NCBI GenBank assembly: GCA_900551775.1
Contig: URXI01000066.1
Location: 1 to 15,257 of the forward strand
DNA: 15,257 bases
Reading direction: 5' to 3'
DNA from: an uncultured Eubacterium sp.
Lineage (GTDB): Bacteria; Bacillota; Clostridia; Peptostreptococcales; Anaerovoracaceae
Part shown: positions 7,094 to 13,882 of the stretch, piece after piece
Layout of the letters: every line of letters starts with the position of its first letter
How positions within the stretch are numbered: the first letter of the stretch is position 1
Made by a program: the position numbers and the translations under genes
The notes under the pieces: model-generated
What the model saw: the letters and a program-made list of their open reading frames with translations, nothing else
Told to the model about the DNA's origin: nothing
Database searches by the model: none

Positions 7094-7450
7094 TTAGAGT
7101 GGGATGTAAAGTTCTGTACCGATCATCAGGTTGTATGGATCGATATTCGGGTTCGCGTTCATGACGTCGTCTAATTTTACGCCATGTTTTTTTGCGATTA
7201 AGTACAAGGTGTCGCCGGCTTCTACTACATGAACTTTCATTGAAGGCGTCGGCTTTTCTTCCGGTTTTGTCAGCTGAGATTCGTCCCCTGGGATACAGAG
7301 TCTCGTTCCAATTTCCAAGTTATACGGATTGGTAATGCAGTTCACCTTCATCAATAGACTGACGGGCAGATCGTATTTATCTGCAATGGTATAGAGTGTA
7401 TCACCTGCTGTAACAGTGTAGACGTCGATACACACAAGAGAATTATTCAT
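7094..7450 (-). CDS. Protein with two LysM domains
   Basis: The protein is 118 aa and consists almost wholly of two LysM modules, which bind N-acetylglucosamine glycans such as peptidoglycan. They span about residues 11-54 (YTVTAGDTLYTIADKY ... NPYNLEIGTRLCIP) and 73-118 (HVVEAGDTLYLIAKKH ... DPYNLMIGTELYIP), joined by a KPEEKPTPS linker. There is no signal peptide and no catalytic domain. In a spore former this fits proteins that attach to the cortex or coat from the mother cell, as SafA or similar LysM proteins do; that role is inference. ATG 7450 is preferred over the longer frame at 7486 because AAAGGTGG lies 6 bases upstream. It is divergent from the M50 protease gene across a 114-base region. 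Confidence 0.85.
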   Translation of the reverse strand: MNNSLVCIDVYTVTAGDTLYTIADKYDLPVSLLMKVNCITNPYNLEIGTRLCIPGDESQLTKPEEKPTPSMKVHVVEAGDTLYLIAKKHGVKLDDVMNANPNIDPYNLMIGTELYIPL

Positions 7451-7501
7451 AAAAAACCACCTTTCATTTTTGACCATAAAGGCCATCTTTGTAATATAAT
7501 A

Positions 7502-7530
7502 TTTCCAATTGTTCGATTTTGTGATAAAAT
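7502..7530 (+). promoter_or_regulatory. Promoter of the M50 protease gene
   Basis: TTTCCA (7502-7507) and the extended -10 TGATAAAAT (7522-7530, hexamer TAAAAT 7525-7530) are spaced by 17 bases. It lies 35 bases before the proposed TTG start. Confidence 0.5.
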
Positions 7531-7564
7531 GTTATGAAATATATTGGGAAAGGAAAGAATTAAT

Positions 7565-8281
7565 TTGAAACGTTTTTTTAAATCGCCGGCATTTGTCATT
7601 CTGATTATGCTGGTCATACTGAATATTGTAGAGGGCAGATTTTCAAATCCTATGGATTGGCTCATGGGGGAGCTGCTCATGCTTCCGGGAATTATCATCG
7701 GCCTCTCTTTTCACGAATTTGCCCACGGTCTGATTTCGTATGCGTTGGGGGATCCGACACCAAAACTGCAAGGCAGGCTGACGATCAATCCGGCTTCACA
7801 TATAGACCCCTTCGGCTTTATCGCGCTGCTTCTCGCAGGCTTCGGCTGGGGCGTGCCGGTGCAGATCGACCCCAGGTATTACAAGCACAGGAGAAGAGAC
7901 GAATTTCTGGTATCTATCGCCGGCGTTGCTATGAACTTTTTAGTCGCCATCGTTTTCTCGATTATCATCAAAGCGATTTTCACGATCAATCCTGCCTGGG
8001 CCTTTAGTGAGATGGGAAGCATTGTGGTGCAGATTCTGCAGTATGTTATTTGGATCAATTTAGTGCTGATGATTTTCAACCTGCTGCCTGTGCCGCCGCT
8101 GGACGGATTCGGCATCGTCACGCAGATTTTCAATCTGGAGAAATACTCATGGTACTACAAAGTATATGACAAAGGATTTTTAATATTATTAGTCCTGGTA
8201 TTTTTAAATATTACAGGTTATATCCTTTCTCCGGCTGTCAATTTTGTCTATGACTGGCTTGTAAATACGATTATTTTCTAG
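7565..8281 (+). CDS. Site-2 protease family (M50) membrane metalloprotease
   Basis: The product is a 238-aa multi-pass membrane protein of the M50 zinc metalloprotease family, a group that cleaves substrates within the bilayer. The zinc motif is HEFAH (H50, E51, H54) in the second hydrophobic segment. The third ligand is D180 in NLLPVPPLDGF. The GRLTINPASHIDPFG loop and the GWGVPV, RRRDEFLVSIAGVAMN blocks are characteristic of the compact group without a PDZ domain. Its substrate is unknown. The start is taken as TTG 7565, since GGAAAGGAAAG (7548-7558) lies 6 bases upstream; no in-frame ATG exists near it. An earlier TTG at 7544 would sit in front of this ribosome site. The gene is monocistronic. 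Confidence 0.88.
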   Translation: MKRFFKSPAFVILIMLVILNIVEGRFSNPMDWLMGELLMLPGIIIGLSFHEFAHGLISYALGDPTPKLQGRLTINPASHIDPFGFIALLLAGFGWGVPVQIDPRYYKHRRRDEFLVSIAGVAMNFLVAIVFSIIIKAIFTINPAWAFSEMGSIVVQILQYVIWINLVLMIFNLLPVPPLDGFGIVTQIFNLEKYSWYYKVYDKGFLILLVLVFLNITGYILSPAVNFVYDWLVNTIIF

Positions 8282-8290
8282 AGAATATGA

Positions 8291-8327
8291 GGTCCGCAGA
8301 TTTTATCTGCGGGCTCTTCGCTTTTTT
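8291..8327 (+). terminator. Terminator after the M50 protease gene
   Basis: CCGCAGAT (8294-8301) pairs with ATCTGCGG (8305-8312) around TTT, and wobble pairs extend the base. A mixed tail ending in T6 (8322-8327) follows. The long gap before the T run lowers certainty. Confidence 0.55.
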
Positions 8328-8507
8328 GACGCAGTTCCGCGTCAGATATTCGCAAAATTCCCATACTCCAAAACTATTGAAATGCTGGATGCCGGTGCAG
8401 ATCAATGCGCATGAACCAAGTAATCCGCCATGAATGCACCTAAAATTGTTCGTTTCAGGCACTTTTGCCGGATTTGAAGCGAAGGGTGAATGATAAATTG
8501 AAGTTTA
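8328..8507. other. Non-coding stretch upstream of the clpB CIRCE element
   Basis: I find no convincing gene here. A small inverted repeat TGACGC/GCGTCA (8327-8344) is present. A minus-strand 63-codon frame (8271-8462) has no ribosome site or recognisable domain. No CtsR-type heptad repeat was seen. Confidence 0.5.
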
Positions 8508-8534
8508 TTAGCACTCTATCAAGGTGAGTGCCAA
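8508..8534 (+). promoter_or_regulatory. CIRCE operator (HrcA binding site)
   Basis: TTAGCACTC (8508-8516), nine bases, GAGTGCCAA (8526-8534) matches the CIRCE consensus TTAGCACTC-N9-GAGTGCTAA with one mismatch. HrcA represses class I heat-shock genes through this site, so clpB here should be heat-induced by release of HrcA. Confidence 0.92.
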
Positions 8535-8541
8535 AAAGTGC

Positions 8542-8570
8542 TTTACTTTTTGCTTTTGTAGGTATAGAAT
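8542..8570 (+). promoter_or_regulatory. clpB promoter
   Basis: TTTACT (8542-8547) and TAGAAT (8565-8570) are spaced by 17 bases, directly after the CIRCE site. Start of transcription would be near 8577, leaving a leader of about 148 bases. CIRCE lies upstream of the -35 rather than over the start, so an undetected promoter before CIRCE cannot be excluded. Confidence 0.5.
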
Positions 8571-8596
8571 AGGACTAGAGATGAAAAATAAAGTAA

Positions 8597-8699
8597 CAGA
8601 CCTTTGCAGTCAATTATACGACTAGCGCCAAGCCGCTCATTTCTTTCGCGGGGCGCTAAAGCATAAGGTCTGCCCATCAATTTGTTTCACAAATTGGGG
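8597..8699 (+). ncRNA. Structured 5' leader RNA of clpB (possible three-way junction plus hairpin)
   Basis: CAGACCTT (8597-8604) pairs with AAGGTCTG (8665-8672) to close a domain. Inside are a small hairpin AGTC/GACT (8608-8611, 8620-8623) and a longer arm. That arm pairs TAGCGCC (8623-8629) with GGCGCTA (8652-8658) and CCGC (8633-8636) with GCGG (8648-8651), with an AAG bulge. A second hairpin follows: CAATTTGT (8678-8685) with ACAAATTG (8689-8696), extended by CCC/GGG. No T run follows, so it is not an obvious terminator; the SD starts 12 bases later. I do not recognise a known riboswitch. It may act as an RNA thermometer or protein-binding leader, which is inference. Confidence 0.55.
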
Positions 8700-8724
8700 C
8701 CAGAACCATTAGGGGGTGAACATT

Positions 8725-11316
8725 ATGAACATAGAGAGATTTACACAGAATGCACAGGCAGCCATTATGGATTGTCAGAATATCGCTATTTCCGAAGGGC
8801 ATCAGATGCTGGACGGGGAACATCTGCACCTGGCTCTGCTGATGCAGAAGGACGGATTGATTCCTAAGCTGCTCAAATATATGGAAGTCGACCCGACATC
8901 GCTGATTGCAGACTTGGAAGAACAGATGGAGAAACTGCCAAAGGTTTCTGGTGCAGCAGACAACATATATTCCTCAAGAAGATTGAATCAGATTCTGATA
9001 GACGCAGAGAAAAATGCAGACAAATTCAAAGACGAATATGTCAGTGTGGAACACATTTATCTGGCTTTGCTGGGAGAAAGAGGCACACCGTCTGCAAAGC
9101 TTTTCTCGAAGTACGGCATTAGCAAGGACAAATTCCTGGAAGCTTTGTCAAAGGTCAGGGGAAACCAGCGAGTGACAAGTCAGAATCCAGAAGAAAACTA
9201 CGATGCACTGAACAAATATGGACGCGATCTGGTAGAAATGGCCAGAGATGGAAAACTTGACCCTGTCATCGGAAGAGACAGTGAGATCAGACATACCATT
9301 CAGATTTTATCCAGAAGGACCAAGAATAACCCAGTTCTTATCGGTGAACCAGGTGTCGGAAAAACTGCTGTGGTAGAGGGTCTGGCACAGAGAATCTTAA
9401 ACGGTGACGTGCCAGAAGGTCTGAAAGATAAGACGATCTTTGCACTGGACATGGGCGCTTTGATTGCCGGTGCAAAATTCAGAGGAGAATTTGAAGAGAG
9501 ACTGAAAGCCGTCCTCAACGAGGTGGAGAAGTCTGAAGGCCGGATCATCTTATTTATCGACGAGATTCACAACATCGTCGGTGCTGGCAGAACAGAAGGT
9601 TCTATGGACGCCGGCAATCTGCTGAAGCCGAAATTGGCAAGAGGAGAACTGCACTGTATCGGTGCGACGACACTGGACGAATACAGAAAGTATATCGAAA
9701 AGGATGCGGCATTGGAGAGACGTTTCCAGAAAGTCATGGTTGATCAGCCATCGGTTGAGGATACTATATCCATTTTGAGAGGTCTCAAAGAGAAATTTGA
9801 GGTCCATCACGGTGTCAGAATCACAGACAATGCTTTGATTGCCTGTGCCACATTGTCCGACAGGTATATTTCTGACAGATTTCTGCCAGATAAAGCCATC
9901 GACCTGATGGATGAAGCTGCCTCAAAGATTAGAACTGAAATTGACAGCATGCCGACAGAACTTGATGAGATTTCCAGAAAGATCATGCAGCTGGAGATTG
10001 AGAAACAGGCTCTGGGCAAAGAAACCGACAGAGGATCCAAGGGCAGATTGGAAGCCCTGGAAAAAGAATTGGCACAGCTGAAAGAGGAGAATGCCTCCAT
10101 GCGCGCTCAGTGGGAAAACGAAAAGAAAGCCATTACGGAACTCAAGGGAACCAAAGAGCAGATAGAAGAAGTCAAACATCAGATGGAAGAAGCCGAGAGA
10201 AACTATGATCTGGAGAAACTGGCACAGCTGAAATACGGCGTACTTCCTGAGTTGGAAAAGAAGCTGGAAGATGAAAAGCTGAGAAAAGAGAAACCGGATG
10301 AGAATCGTCTGCTTAAGGAAGAAGTCGGTGAAGAAGAAATTGCCGATGTAGTTTCTGGCTGGACAGGAATTCCTGTGGCTAAACTGATCGAATCCGAAAA
10401 GGAAAAACTCCTCAAATTGCCGGATATCCTGCATACGAGGGTCGTTGGCCAGGAGGAAGGCGTTTTGTCTGTCTCAGAGGCGATTTTAAGGGCGAGAGCG
10501 GGACTCAAGGATGAAAACCGGCCAATTGGCTCCTTTATTTTCCTGGGACCGACTGGTGTAGGTAAGACAGAGCTGGCAAAAGCACTTTCGGAAGCCCTTT
10601 TTGATACTGAAAAGAATATGATCCGAATTGACATGTCTGAATATATGGAAAAGCACTCCGTGTCCAGACTGGTAGGAGCGCCTCCGGGATATGTGGGTTA
10701 TGACGAAGGCGGTCAGTTGACAGAAGCCGTCAGAAGACGGCCATACAGCGTCATCCTCTTTGATGAGATTGAAAAGGCACATCCTGATGTGTTTAACATT
10801 TTGCTGCAGCTCCTTGACGATGGACGTCTGACTGACAATCAGGGAAGAACGGTAGACTTTAAGAACACCATTATTATCATGACTTCTAATATCGGAAGCA
10901 GTGAATTGATTGACAATATCAGGGCTGACGGCACCATCGATGCGTCAACCAAAGAGAATGTGGAGAATCAGCTGAAGAATTACTTCAGACCGGAATTTCT
11001 CAACAGAATCGACGATATCGTCGTATTCAGTCCGCTGACAGAACAGCAGATTGTCAAAATCATCGAACTGTCACTGGTGGGTCTTGCTCATCGCCTGGCA
11101 GAACGTGAAATTCAATTGGAACTGACAGATAAAGGTAAAAAGTTCATTGCAAGGGAGTCATACGATCCGAATTACGGTGCAAGACCGGTGAAGCGATATC
11201 TGCAGAAGAATATCGAAACACAGCTGGCCTCCAAATTGATCAGAGGGGACATCGTTGACGGCGATACCGTGGTCATCGACTCCAATGGGGAGACCCTGCA
11301 GTTTACAACAAAATAA
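8725..11316 (+). CDS. clpB: ATP-dependent disaggregase ClpB (Hsp100)
   Basis: ClpB is the hexameric AAA+ chaperone that works with DnaK to pull apart aggregated protein in the cytosol after heat stress. The product is 863 aa, the family's full length. The Clp N domain (about 1-145) is followed by NBD1 with Walker A GEPGVGKT (207-214) and Walker B ILFIDEIHN. A coiled-coil M domain rich in Lys, Glu and Leu spans roughly 400-525 and distinguishes ClpB from ClpC and ClpA. NBD2 carries GPTGVGKT (608-615), VILFDEIEKAHPDV and the sensor block RPEFLNRID. No ClpP-docking tripeptide loop is evident. ATG 8725 is chosen because AGGGGGTGA (8711-8719) lies 5 bases upstream; a GTG at 8716 is inside that ribosome site. 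The CIRCE operator indicates HrcA control. Confidence 0.97.
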   Translation: MNIERFTQNAQAAIMDCQNIAISEGHQMLDGEHLHLALLMQKDGLIPKLLKYMEVDPTSLIADLEEQMEKLPKVSGAADNIYSSRRLNQILIDAEKNADKFKDEYVSVEHIYLALLGERGTPSAKLFSKYGISKDKFLEALSKVRGNQRVTSQNPEENYDALNKYGRDLVEMARDGKLDPVIGRDSEIRHTIQILSRRTKNNPVLIGEPGVGKTAVVEGLAQRILNGDVPEGLKDKTIFALDMGALIAGAKFRGEFEERLKAVLNEVEKSEGRIILFIDEIHNIVGAGRTEGSMDAGNLLKPKLARGELHCIGATTLDEYRKYIEKDAALERRFQKVMVDQPSVEDTISILRGLKEKFEVHHGVRITDNALIACATLSDRYISDRFLPDKAIDLMDEAASKIRTEIDSMPTELDEISRKIMQLEIEKQALGKETDRGSKGRLEALEKELAQLKEENASMRAQWENEKKAITELKGTKEQIEEVKHQMEEAERNYDLEKLAQLKYGVLPELEKKLEDEKLRKEKPDENRLLKEEVGEEEIADVVSGWTGIPVAKLIESEKEKLLKLPDILHTRVVGQEEGVLSVSEAILRARAGLKDENRPIGSFIFLGPTGVGKTELAKALSEALFDTEKNMIRIDMSEYMEKHSVSRLVGAPPGYVGYDEGGQLTEAVRRRPYSVILFDEIEKAHPDVFNILLQLLDDGRLTDNQGRTVDFKNTIIIMTSNIGSSELIDNIRADGTIDASTKENVENQLKNYFRPEFLNRIDDIVVFSPLTEQQIVKIIELSLVGLAHRLAEREIQLELTDKGKKFIARESYDPNYGARPVKRYLQKNIETQLASKLIRGDIVDGDTVVIDSNGETLQFTTK

Positions 11317-11324
11317 AGGCTGAA

Positions 11325-11357
11325 AAAAGGATTGTCTCGTATAGAGGCAATCCTTTT
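11325..11357. terminator. Bidirectional terminator between clpB and the GntR regulator
   Basis: AAAAGGATTGTCTC (11325-11338) pairs with GAGGCAATCCTTTT (11344-11357) around a 5-base loop: 14 pairs with one G-T. The flanking A and T runs serve both converging genes (stops at 11316 and 11363). Confidence 0.9.
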
Positions 11358-11362
11358 CTAAA

Positions 11363-12025
11363 TTATTTGAATTTCCGGCTTCCTGAATTATCCATATGAA
11401 TGCTCATCGCAAGAGCACCGCCCTCGACATCTTTGGCCATGAAGGCATCAAAGATTGCCTTGTGTTCCTTCAGTACATTTGCCAGATAATCTGGAGCGTA
11501 GTAGTTGGAAGGGTTGCAGTGTTTCAAATAAACTTGATAAGAAGACAGAAGCTGTTTCAGCATCCTGTTGTGTGTTGCATTGTAAATGATTTGATGAAAA
11601 GCAGTATTGATATTCAGCATCTTGTTAATATCGTTTTTCATCGTGTAAAATTCCATAAATTCAAAGGTCTCTTCCAATTCGTTCAGTTCTTCTTCTGTAA
11701 TTCTCTCAATGGCCCAGCGGACTGCCTGAATCTCATATGCCTTTCGGAGAACATACATATCTTCGATGTCCTGATCAGAAAGTCCCAGAACAAAGGCGCC
11801 TCTGTTGGGGATGTTTTCGATAAGCCCGTCCATTTCCAACTGGCGCAGAGCTTCACGAACCGGTGTCCTGCTGACTTTGTATTCGTCACAGATCTTTTGC
11901 TCTGTGAGTTTTTCACCAGTTTTCAGCTTTCCTGTGAGAATATCCTCTTGCAGTTCTGAATAGAGATTGGTAGATAATGGCTGGTTACTAGTCTTGCCAT
12001 CCTCTAAATATTGAATGATTGACAT
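11363..12025 (-). CDS. GntR family transcriptional regulator with FCD effector domain (FadR subfamily)
   Basis: The protein is a 220-aa dimeric DNA-binding regulator. The winged helix spans about residues 18-80, with YSELQEDILTGKLKTGEKL, the recognition helix VSRTPVREALRQLEMDGLIE and the wing NRGAFV. The all-helical FCD domain follows (about 85-215), with histidines H144 (TAFHQ), H188 (LKEHKAIFDAF) and H210 (SIHMDNS) at the positions that bind metal or an organic-acid ligand in this family. The usual Asp four residues before the first His is Asn140, so the metal site may be altered. AAGGAGG (12033-12039) precedes ATG 12025. The promoter is fully consensus with a palindrome over the start, suggesting autorepression. 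No metabolic gene lies next to it, so its ligand cannot be inferred. Confidence 0.92.
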   Translation of the reverse strand: MSIIQYLEDGKTSNQPLSTNLYSELQEDILTGKLKTGEKLTEQKICDEYKVSRTPVREALRQLEMDGLIENIPNRGAFVLGLSDQDIEDMYVLRKAYEIQAVRWAIERITEEELNELEETFEFMEFYTMKNDINKMLNINTAFHQIIYNATHNRMLKQLLSSYQVYLKHCNPSNYYAPDYLANVLKEHKAIFDAFMAKDVEGGALAMSIHMDNSGSRKFK

Positions 12026-12044
12026 TTTGTTCCTCCTTAATTAC

Positions 12045-12081
12045 TGTATACAATTATAGGTGTGGGATACAATTTTGTCAA
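12045..12081 (-). promoter_or_regulatory. Perfect consensus promoter and likely autoregulatory operator of the GntR gene
   Basis: On the minus strand TTGACA (12081-12076) and TATAAT (12058-12053) are exact and spaced by 17 bases. The palindrome TGTATACA (12052-12045) lies just after the -10, over the expected start. The string AATTGTAT occurs twice, once leading into this palindrome and once in the spacer (AATTGTATCC, minus strand, about 12074-12065). FCD-type GntR sites commonly contain a central GTATAC, so binding here would block transcription. Confidence 0.72.
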
Positions 12082-12112
12082 GGCATCAAAATCTTTTCGC
12101 CCAGATTAACGG

Positions 12113-12141
12113 TTGTCAAAATTTGATTTTTCTTGTATAAT
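12113..12141 (+). promoter_or_regulatory. nth promoter predicted to give a leaderless message
   Basis: TTGTCA (12113-12118) and a perfect TATAAT (12136-12141) are spaced by 17 bases. A start seven to eight bases after the -10 falls at 12148-12149, on the A of the nth ATG (12149). No ribosome site is present between the -10 and the ATG. Confidence 0.68.
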
Positions 12142-12148
12142 CTTTTGT

Positions 12149-12772
12149 ATGAAAAAAGAAGTGATAAATCAGATACTAGATATCTTGGAAGAAACCTATC
12201 CAGAAGCGGAGTGTGCGCTTCATCATCAAAATGTATTTCAACTGATTGTTTCAGTGGCGTTATCGGCACAGACGACGGATAAGAGCGTTAACCAGGTTAC
12301 GCCTGCTTTGTTTGCCGCATATCCGGACGCCTTTGCCCTCGGCAATGCAGATCCGGAAGAAGTCAGCAAATACATAAAGCGAATCGGCATGTACAAAACC
12401 AAGTCAAAAAATATCGTCAATATGGCCAAGGTTTTGGCAGAAAAATATGATGGCCAGGTTCCAGACGACTACGATAAGCTGGTAGAACTGCCGGGAGTCG
12501 GTAGAAAAACAGCTAATGTAGTGTTGTCGGTGGGCTTTGGACATCAACGCATTGCTGTAGACACTCATGTTTTCCGGGTGGCTAATCGAATCGGTCTTGT
12601 AGAGGCGAAGGATGTGCTGAAGACAGAACTCGCTTTGATGGAAGTTTTGCCAGAGAATCGCTGGTCCAGGACGCATCATTCACTGATTTTTCACGGCAGG
12701 AATTGCTGTGCGGCGAGAAAGCCGGACTGTGAGAACTGCAGTATCGCAGAATACTGCGAAAAGCATCTGTAA
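12149..12772 (+). CDS. nth: Endonuclease III (DNA glycosylase/AP lyase)
   Basis: Nth removes oxidised pyrimidines from DNA and cleaves the abasic strand in base-excision repair. The product is 207 aa. The helix-hairpin-helix LPGVGRKTANVV carries catalytic Lys120, and VDTHVFRVANR carries Asp138; both residue numbers match E. coli Nth exactly. The C-terminus has the [4Fe-4S] pattern C-x6-C-x2-C-x5-C in CAARKPDCENCSIAEYC. ATG 12149 is favoured because the exact residue numbering fits. The only upstream in-frame alternative (TTG 12113) lies inside the -35 element. No SD is visible, consistent with a leaderless transcript. It is divergent from the GntR gene; no terminator was seen before the next gene 60 bases on. 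Confidence 0.96.
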   Translation: MKKEVINQILDILEETYPEAECALHHQNVFQLIVSVALSAQTTDKSVNQVTPALFAAYPDAFALGNADPEEVSKYIKRIGMYKTKSKNIVNMAKVLAEKYDGQVPDDYDKLVELPGVGRKTANVVLSVGFGHQRIAVDTHVFRVANRIGLVEAKDVLKTELALMEVLPENRWSRTHHSLIFHGRNCCAARKPDCENCSIAEYCEKHL

Positions 12773-12832
12773 GGATGAAATGGGTATTGGGGAAATAAGT
12801 TAAAATCTTTGTTCAATTTTTAAGGAGAACAT

Positions 12833-13645
12833 ATGAAGAAAAGACTTTTCATTTCCCTGATGGTAGTCGTATTGACGGTTATTGCCTTGCCGTTCAATAC
12901 GGAGGAAGTACAGGCAAATAGTGAAAGTGCGAATTTTACGGGGAGCACTTGCACAAGCGACGACAATGCGGCGGCAACGATTGATTATGTCAAGAGCGAA
13001 TATAAGCATATGAGTCGTTATACGGGACCCGGACAGTGTTGGGGTTATGCAGAAAAAGTGAGAGAGATGCTGGCAAGTTCCAGCAACACAAAATACTACA
13101 CTGGCCTGAAAAACACTGCATCTAATTTTAAGAAGAAGTGTCTGGGCATCAAAGCAGGCTCTCACATTCGGTTTTCCCATGGAAGCAGTTTTAACGGCTG
13201 GTCGGGGCATTCTGTCGCATTATTGAAGGTCTCCAAGGATCAGGTGATCTGGGCGGACAACAATTACTACAGCAGCAATATCGTCTCCTATTATAAAGGG
13301 TCGATGAATGACTTCATGAAGTGCTATGGGCAGTACGGCTATATCAATATGGTATCTGAGACGACGAAGTTCAAAACCTATACGACGCCGAAGTTATCTG
13401 TCACTGCCAATCATTCTGCCGGTAAGATCAAATTGACCTGGCTGGCTGTCAAAGGCGCTAAACAGTACGAAGTTTATAGAAGTTATTCCAAAACGGGCGA
13501 ATACACACAAATCGCAGAAGTAGAGACTGCCAACTATACGGATGATTCCGTCAAAGAAGGAAAGACCGCATACTACAAAGTCAAGGCAGTTAAAGAGAGC
13601 GGGATGAAGTCCAGCAGCATTGAAAGCGCAAAGCTGAAAGGGTAG
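12833..13645 (+). CDS. Secreted CHAP/NlpC-like cysteine hydrolase domain with C-terminal fibronectin type III domain
   Basis: The protein is 270 aa. A Sec signal peptide (MKKRLF, a hydrophobic run to about residue 20, likely cleavage VQA/N after residue 28) shows export. Residues about 45-175 resemble a papain-like amidase or peptidase domain. C69 lies in PGQCWGYAEKV, H126 in GWSGHSVALLKV, and D142-N144 in VIWADNNYY, in the Cys-His-Asn/Asp order of CHAP and NlpC/P60 enzymes. A fibronectin type III module follows (about 180-268), with LTWLAVKGAKQYEVYRS and TAYYKVKAV. There is no LPxTG, SLH or choline-binding anchor, so it is probably free or loosely wall-bound. AAGGAG (12821-12826) lies 6 bases before the ATG. 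Peptidoglycan cleavage is inferred from domain order; it could also be a cysteine peptidase acting on protein. Confidence 0.75.
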   Translation: MKKRLFISLMVVVLTVIALPFNTEEVQANSESANFTGSTCTSDDNAAATIDYVKSEYKHMSRYTGPGQCWGYAEKVREMLASSSNTKYYTGLKNTASNFKKKCLGIKAGSHIRFSHGSSFNGWSGHSVALLKVSKDQVIWADNNYYSSNIVSYYKGSMNDFMKCYGQYGYINMVSETTKFKTYTTPKLSVTANHSAGKIKLTWLAVKGAKQYEVYRSYSKTGEYTQIAEVETANYTDDSVKEGKTAYYKVKAVKESGMKSSSIESAKLKG

Positions 13646-13709
13646 AGATTAAGAGCAAACAACCACGGATTATCTCCATAGATTGCCGTGCAAATTGTAA
13701 AAATATGTA

Positions 13710-13738
13710 TTGACAATAGGGGAGATAGGGGGTATATT
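13710..13738 (+). promoter_or_regulatory. Promoter of the type III toxin-antitoxin operon
   Basis: Perfect TTGACA (13710-13715) and TATATT (13733-13738) are spaced by 17 bases. Transcription would begin near 13745, making the antitoxin RNA first. Confidence 0.8.
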
Positions 13739-13760
13739 TTAAGTATAGTATAACTATATG

Positions 13761-13813
13761 CAAATGACTGTTGCTCCTCGATATGCAACGAAAAGAAGGT
13801 CGAGTTCAAATGA
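13761..13813 (+). repeat. One full 46-nt antitoxin unit bounded by CAAATGA heptamers
   Basis: CAAATGA at 13761-13767 recurs at 13807-13813, 46 bases on. The full unit (13761-13806) contains the whole predicted pseudoknot. The second copy degenerates after the heptamer into the terminator stem. Confidence 0.55.
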
Positions 13814-13817
13814 TTTT

Positions 13818-13857
13818 AAGATCCTATTATTTAGTGAATAATAGGATCTTTTATTTT
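13818..13857 (+). terminator. Attenuating terminator between antitoxin RNA and toxin gene
   Basis: AAGATCCTATTATT (13818-13831) pairs exactly with AATAATAGGATCTT (13837-13850) around TAGTG, followed by TTATTTTTT. In type III loci partial read-through of such a terminator keeps toxin mRNA low relative to antitoxin RNA. Confidence 0.92.
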
Positions 13858-13882
13858 TTGATTATTTTACAGGAGGTTAGTT

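Larger units (their letters stand above)
13745..13857 (+). ncRNA. Predicted type III antitoxin RNA (CptI/ToxI-like) with H-type pseudoknot
   Basis: This short transcript lies between promoter and terminator, directly before the toxin gene, as in ToxIN, TenpIN and CptIN loci. GTTGC (13770-13774) pairs with GCAAC (13785-13789). CTCGA in that loop (13777-13781) pairs with TCGAG downstream (13800-13804), an H-type pseudoknot of the kind that antitoxin RNAs of this class form in the toxin complex. The heptamer CAAATGA occurs at 13761 and 13807, giving a 46-base unit, near the roughly 45-base repeat of CptI. Each heptamer contains AAAU, similar to sites where such toxins cut their own antitoxin. 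Only one complete unit plus the start of a second is present, few for the class. The exact 5' end is predicted from the promoter. Confidence 0.72.

Noticed and set aside
8271..8462. A 63-codon minus-strand frame between the M50 protease gene and CIRCE
   Set aside because: It has no ribosome site and no recognisable motif, and overlaps the terminator of the M50 gene.
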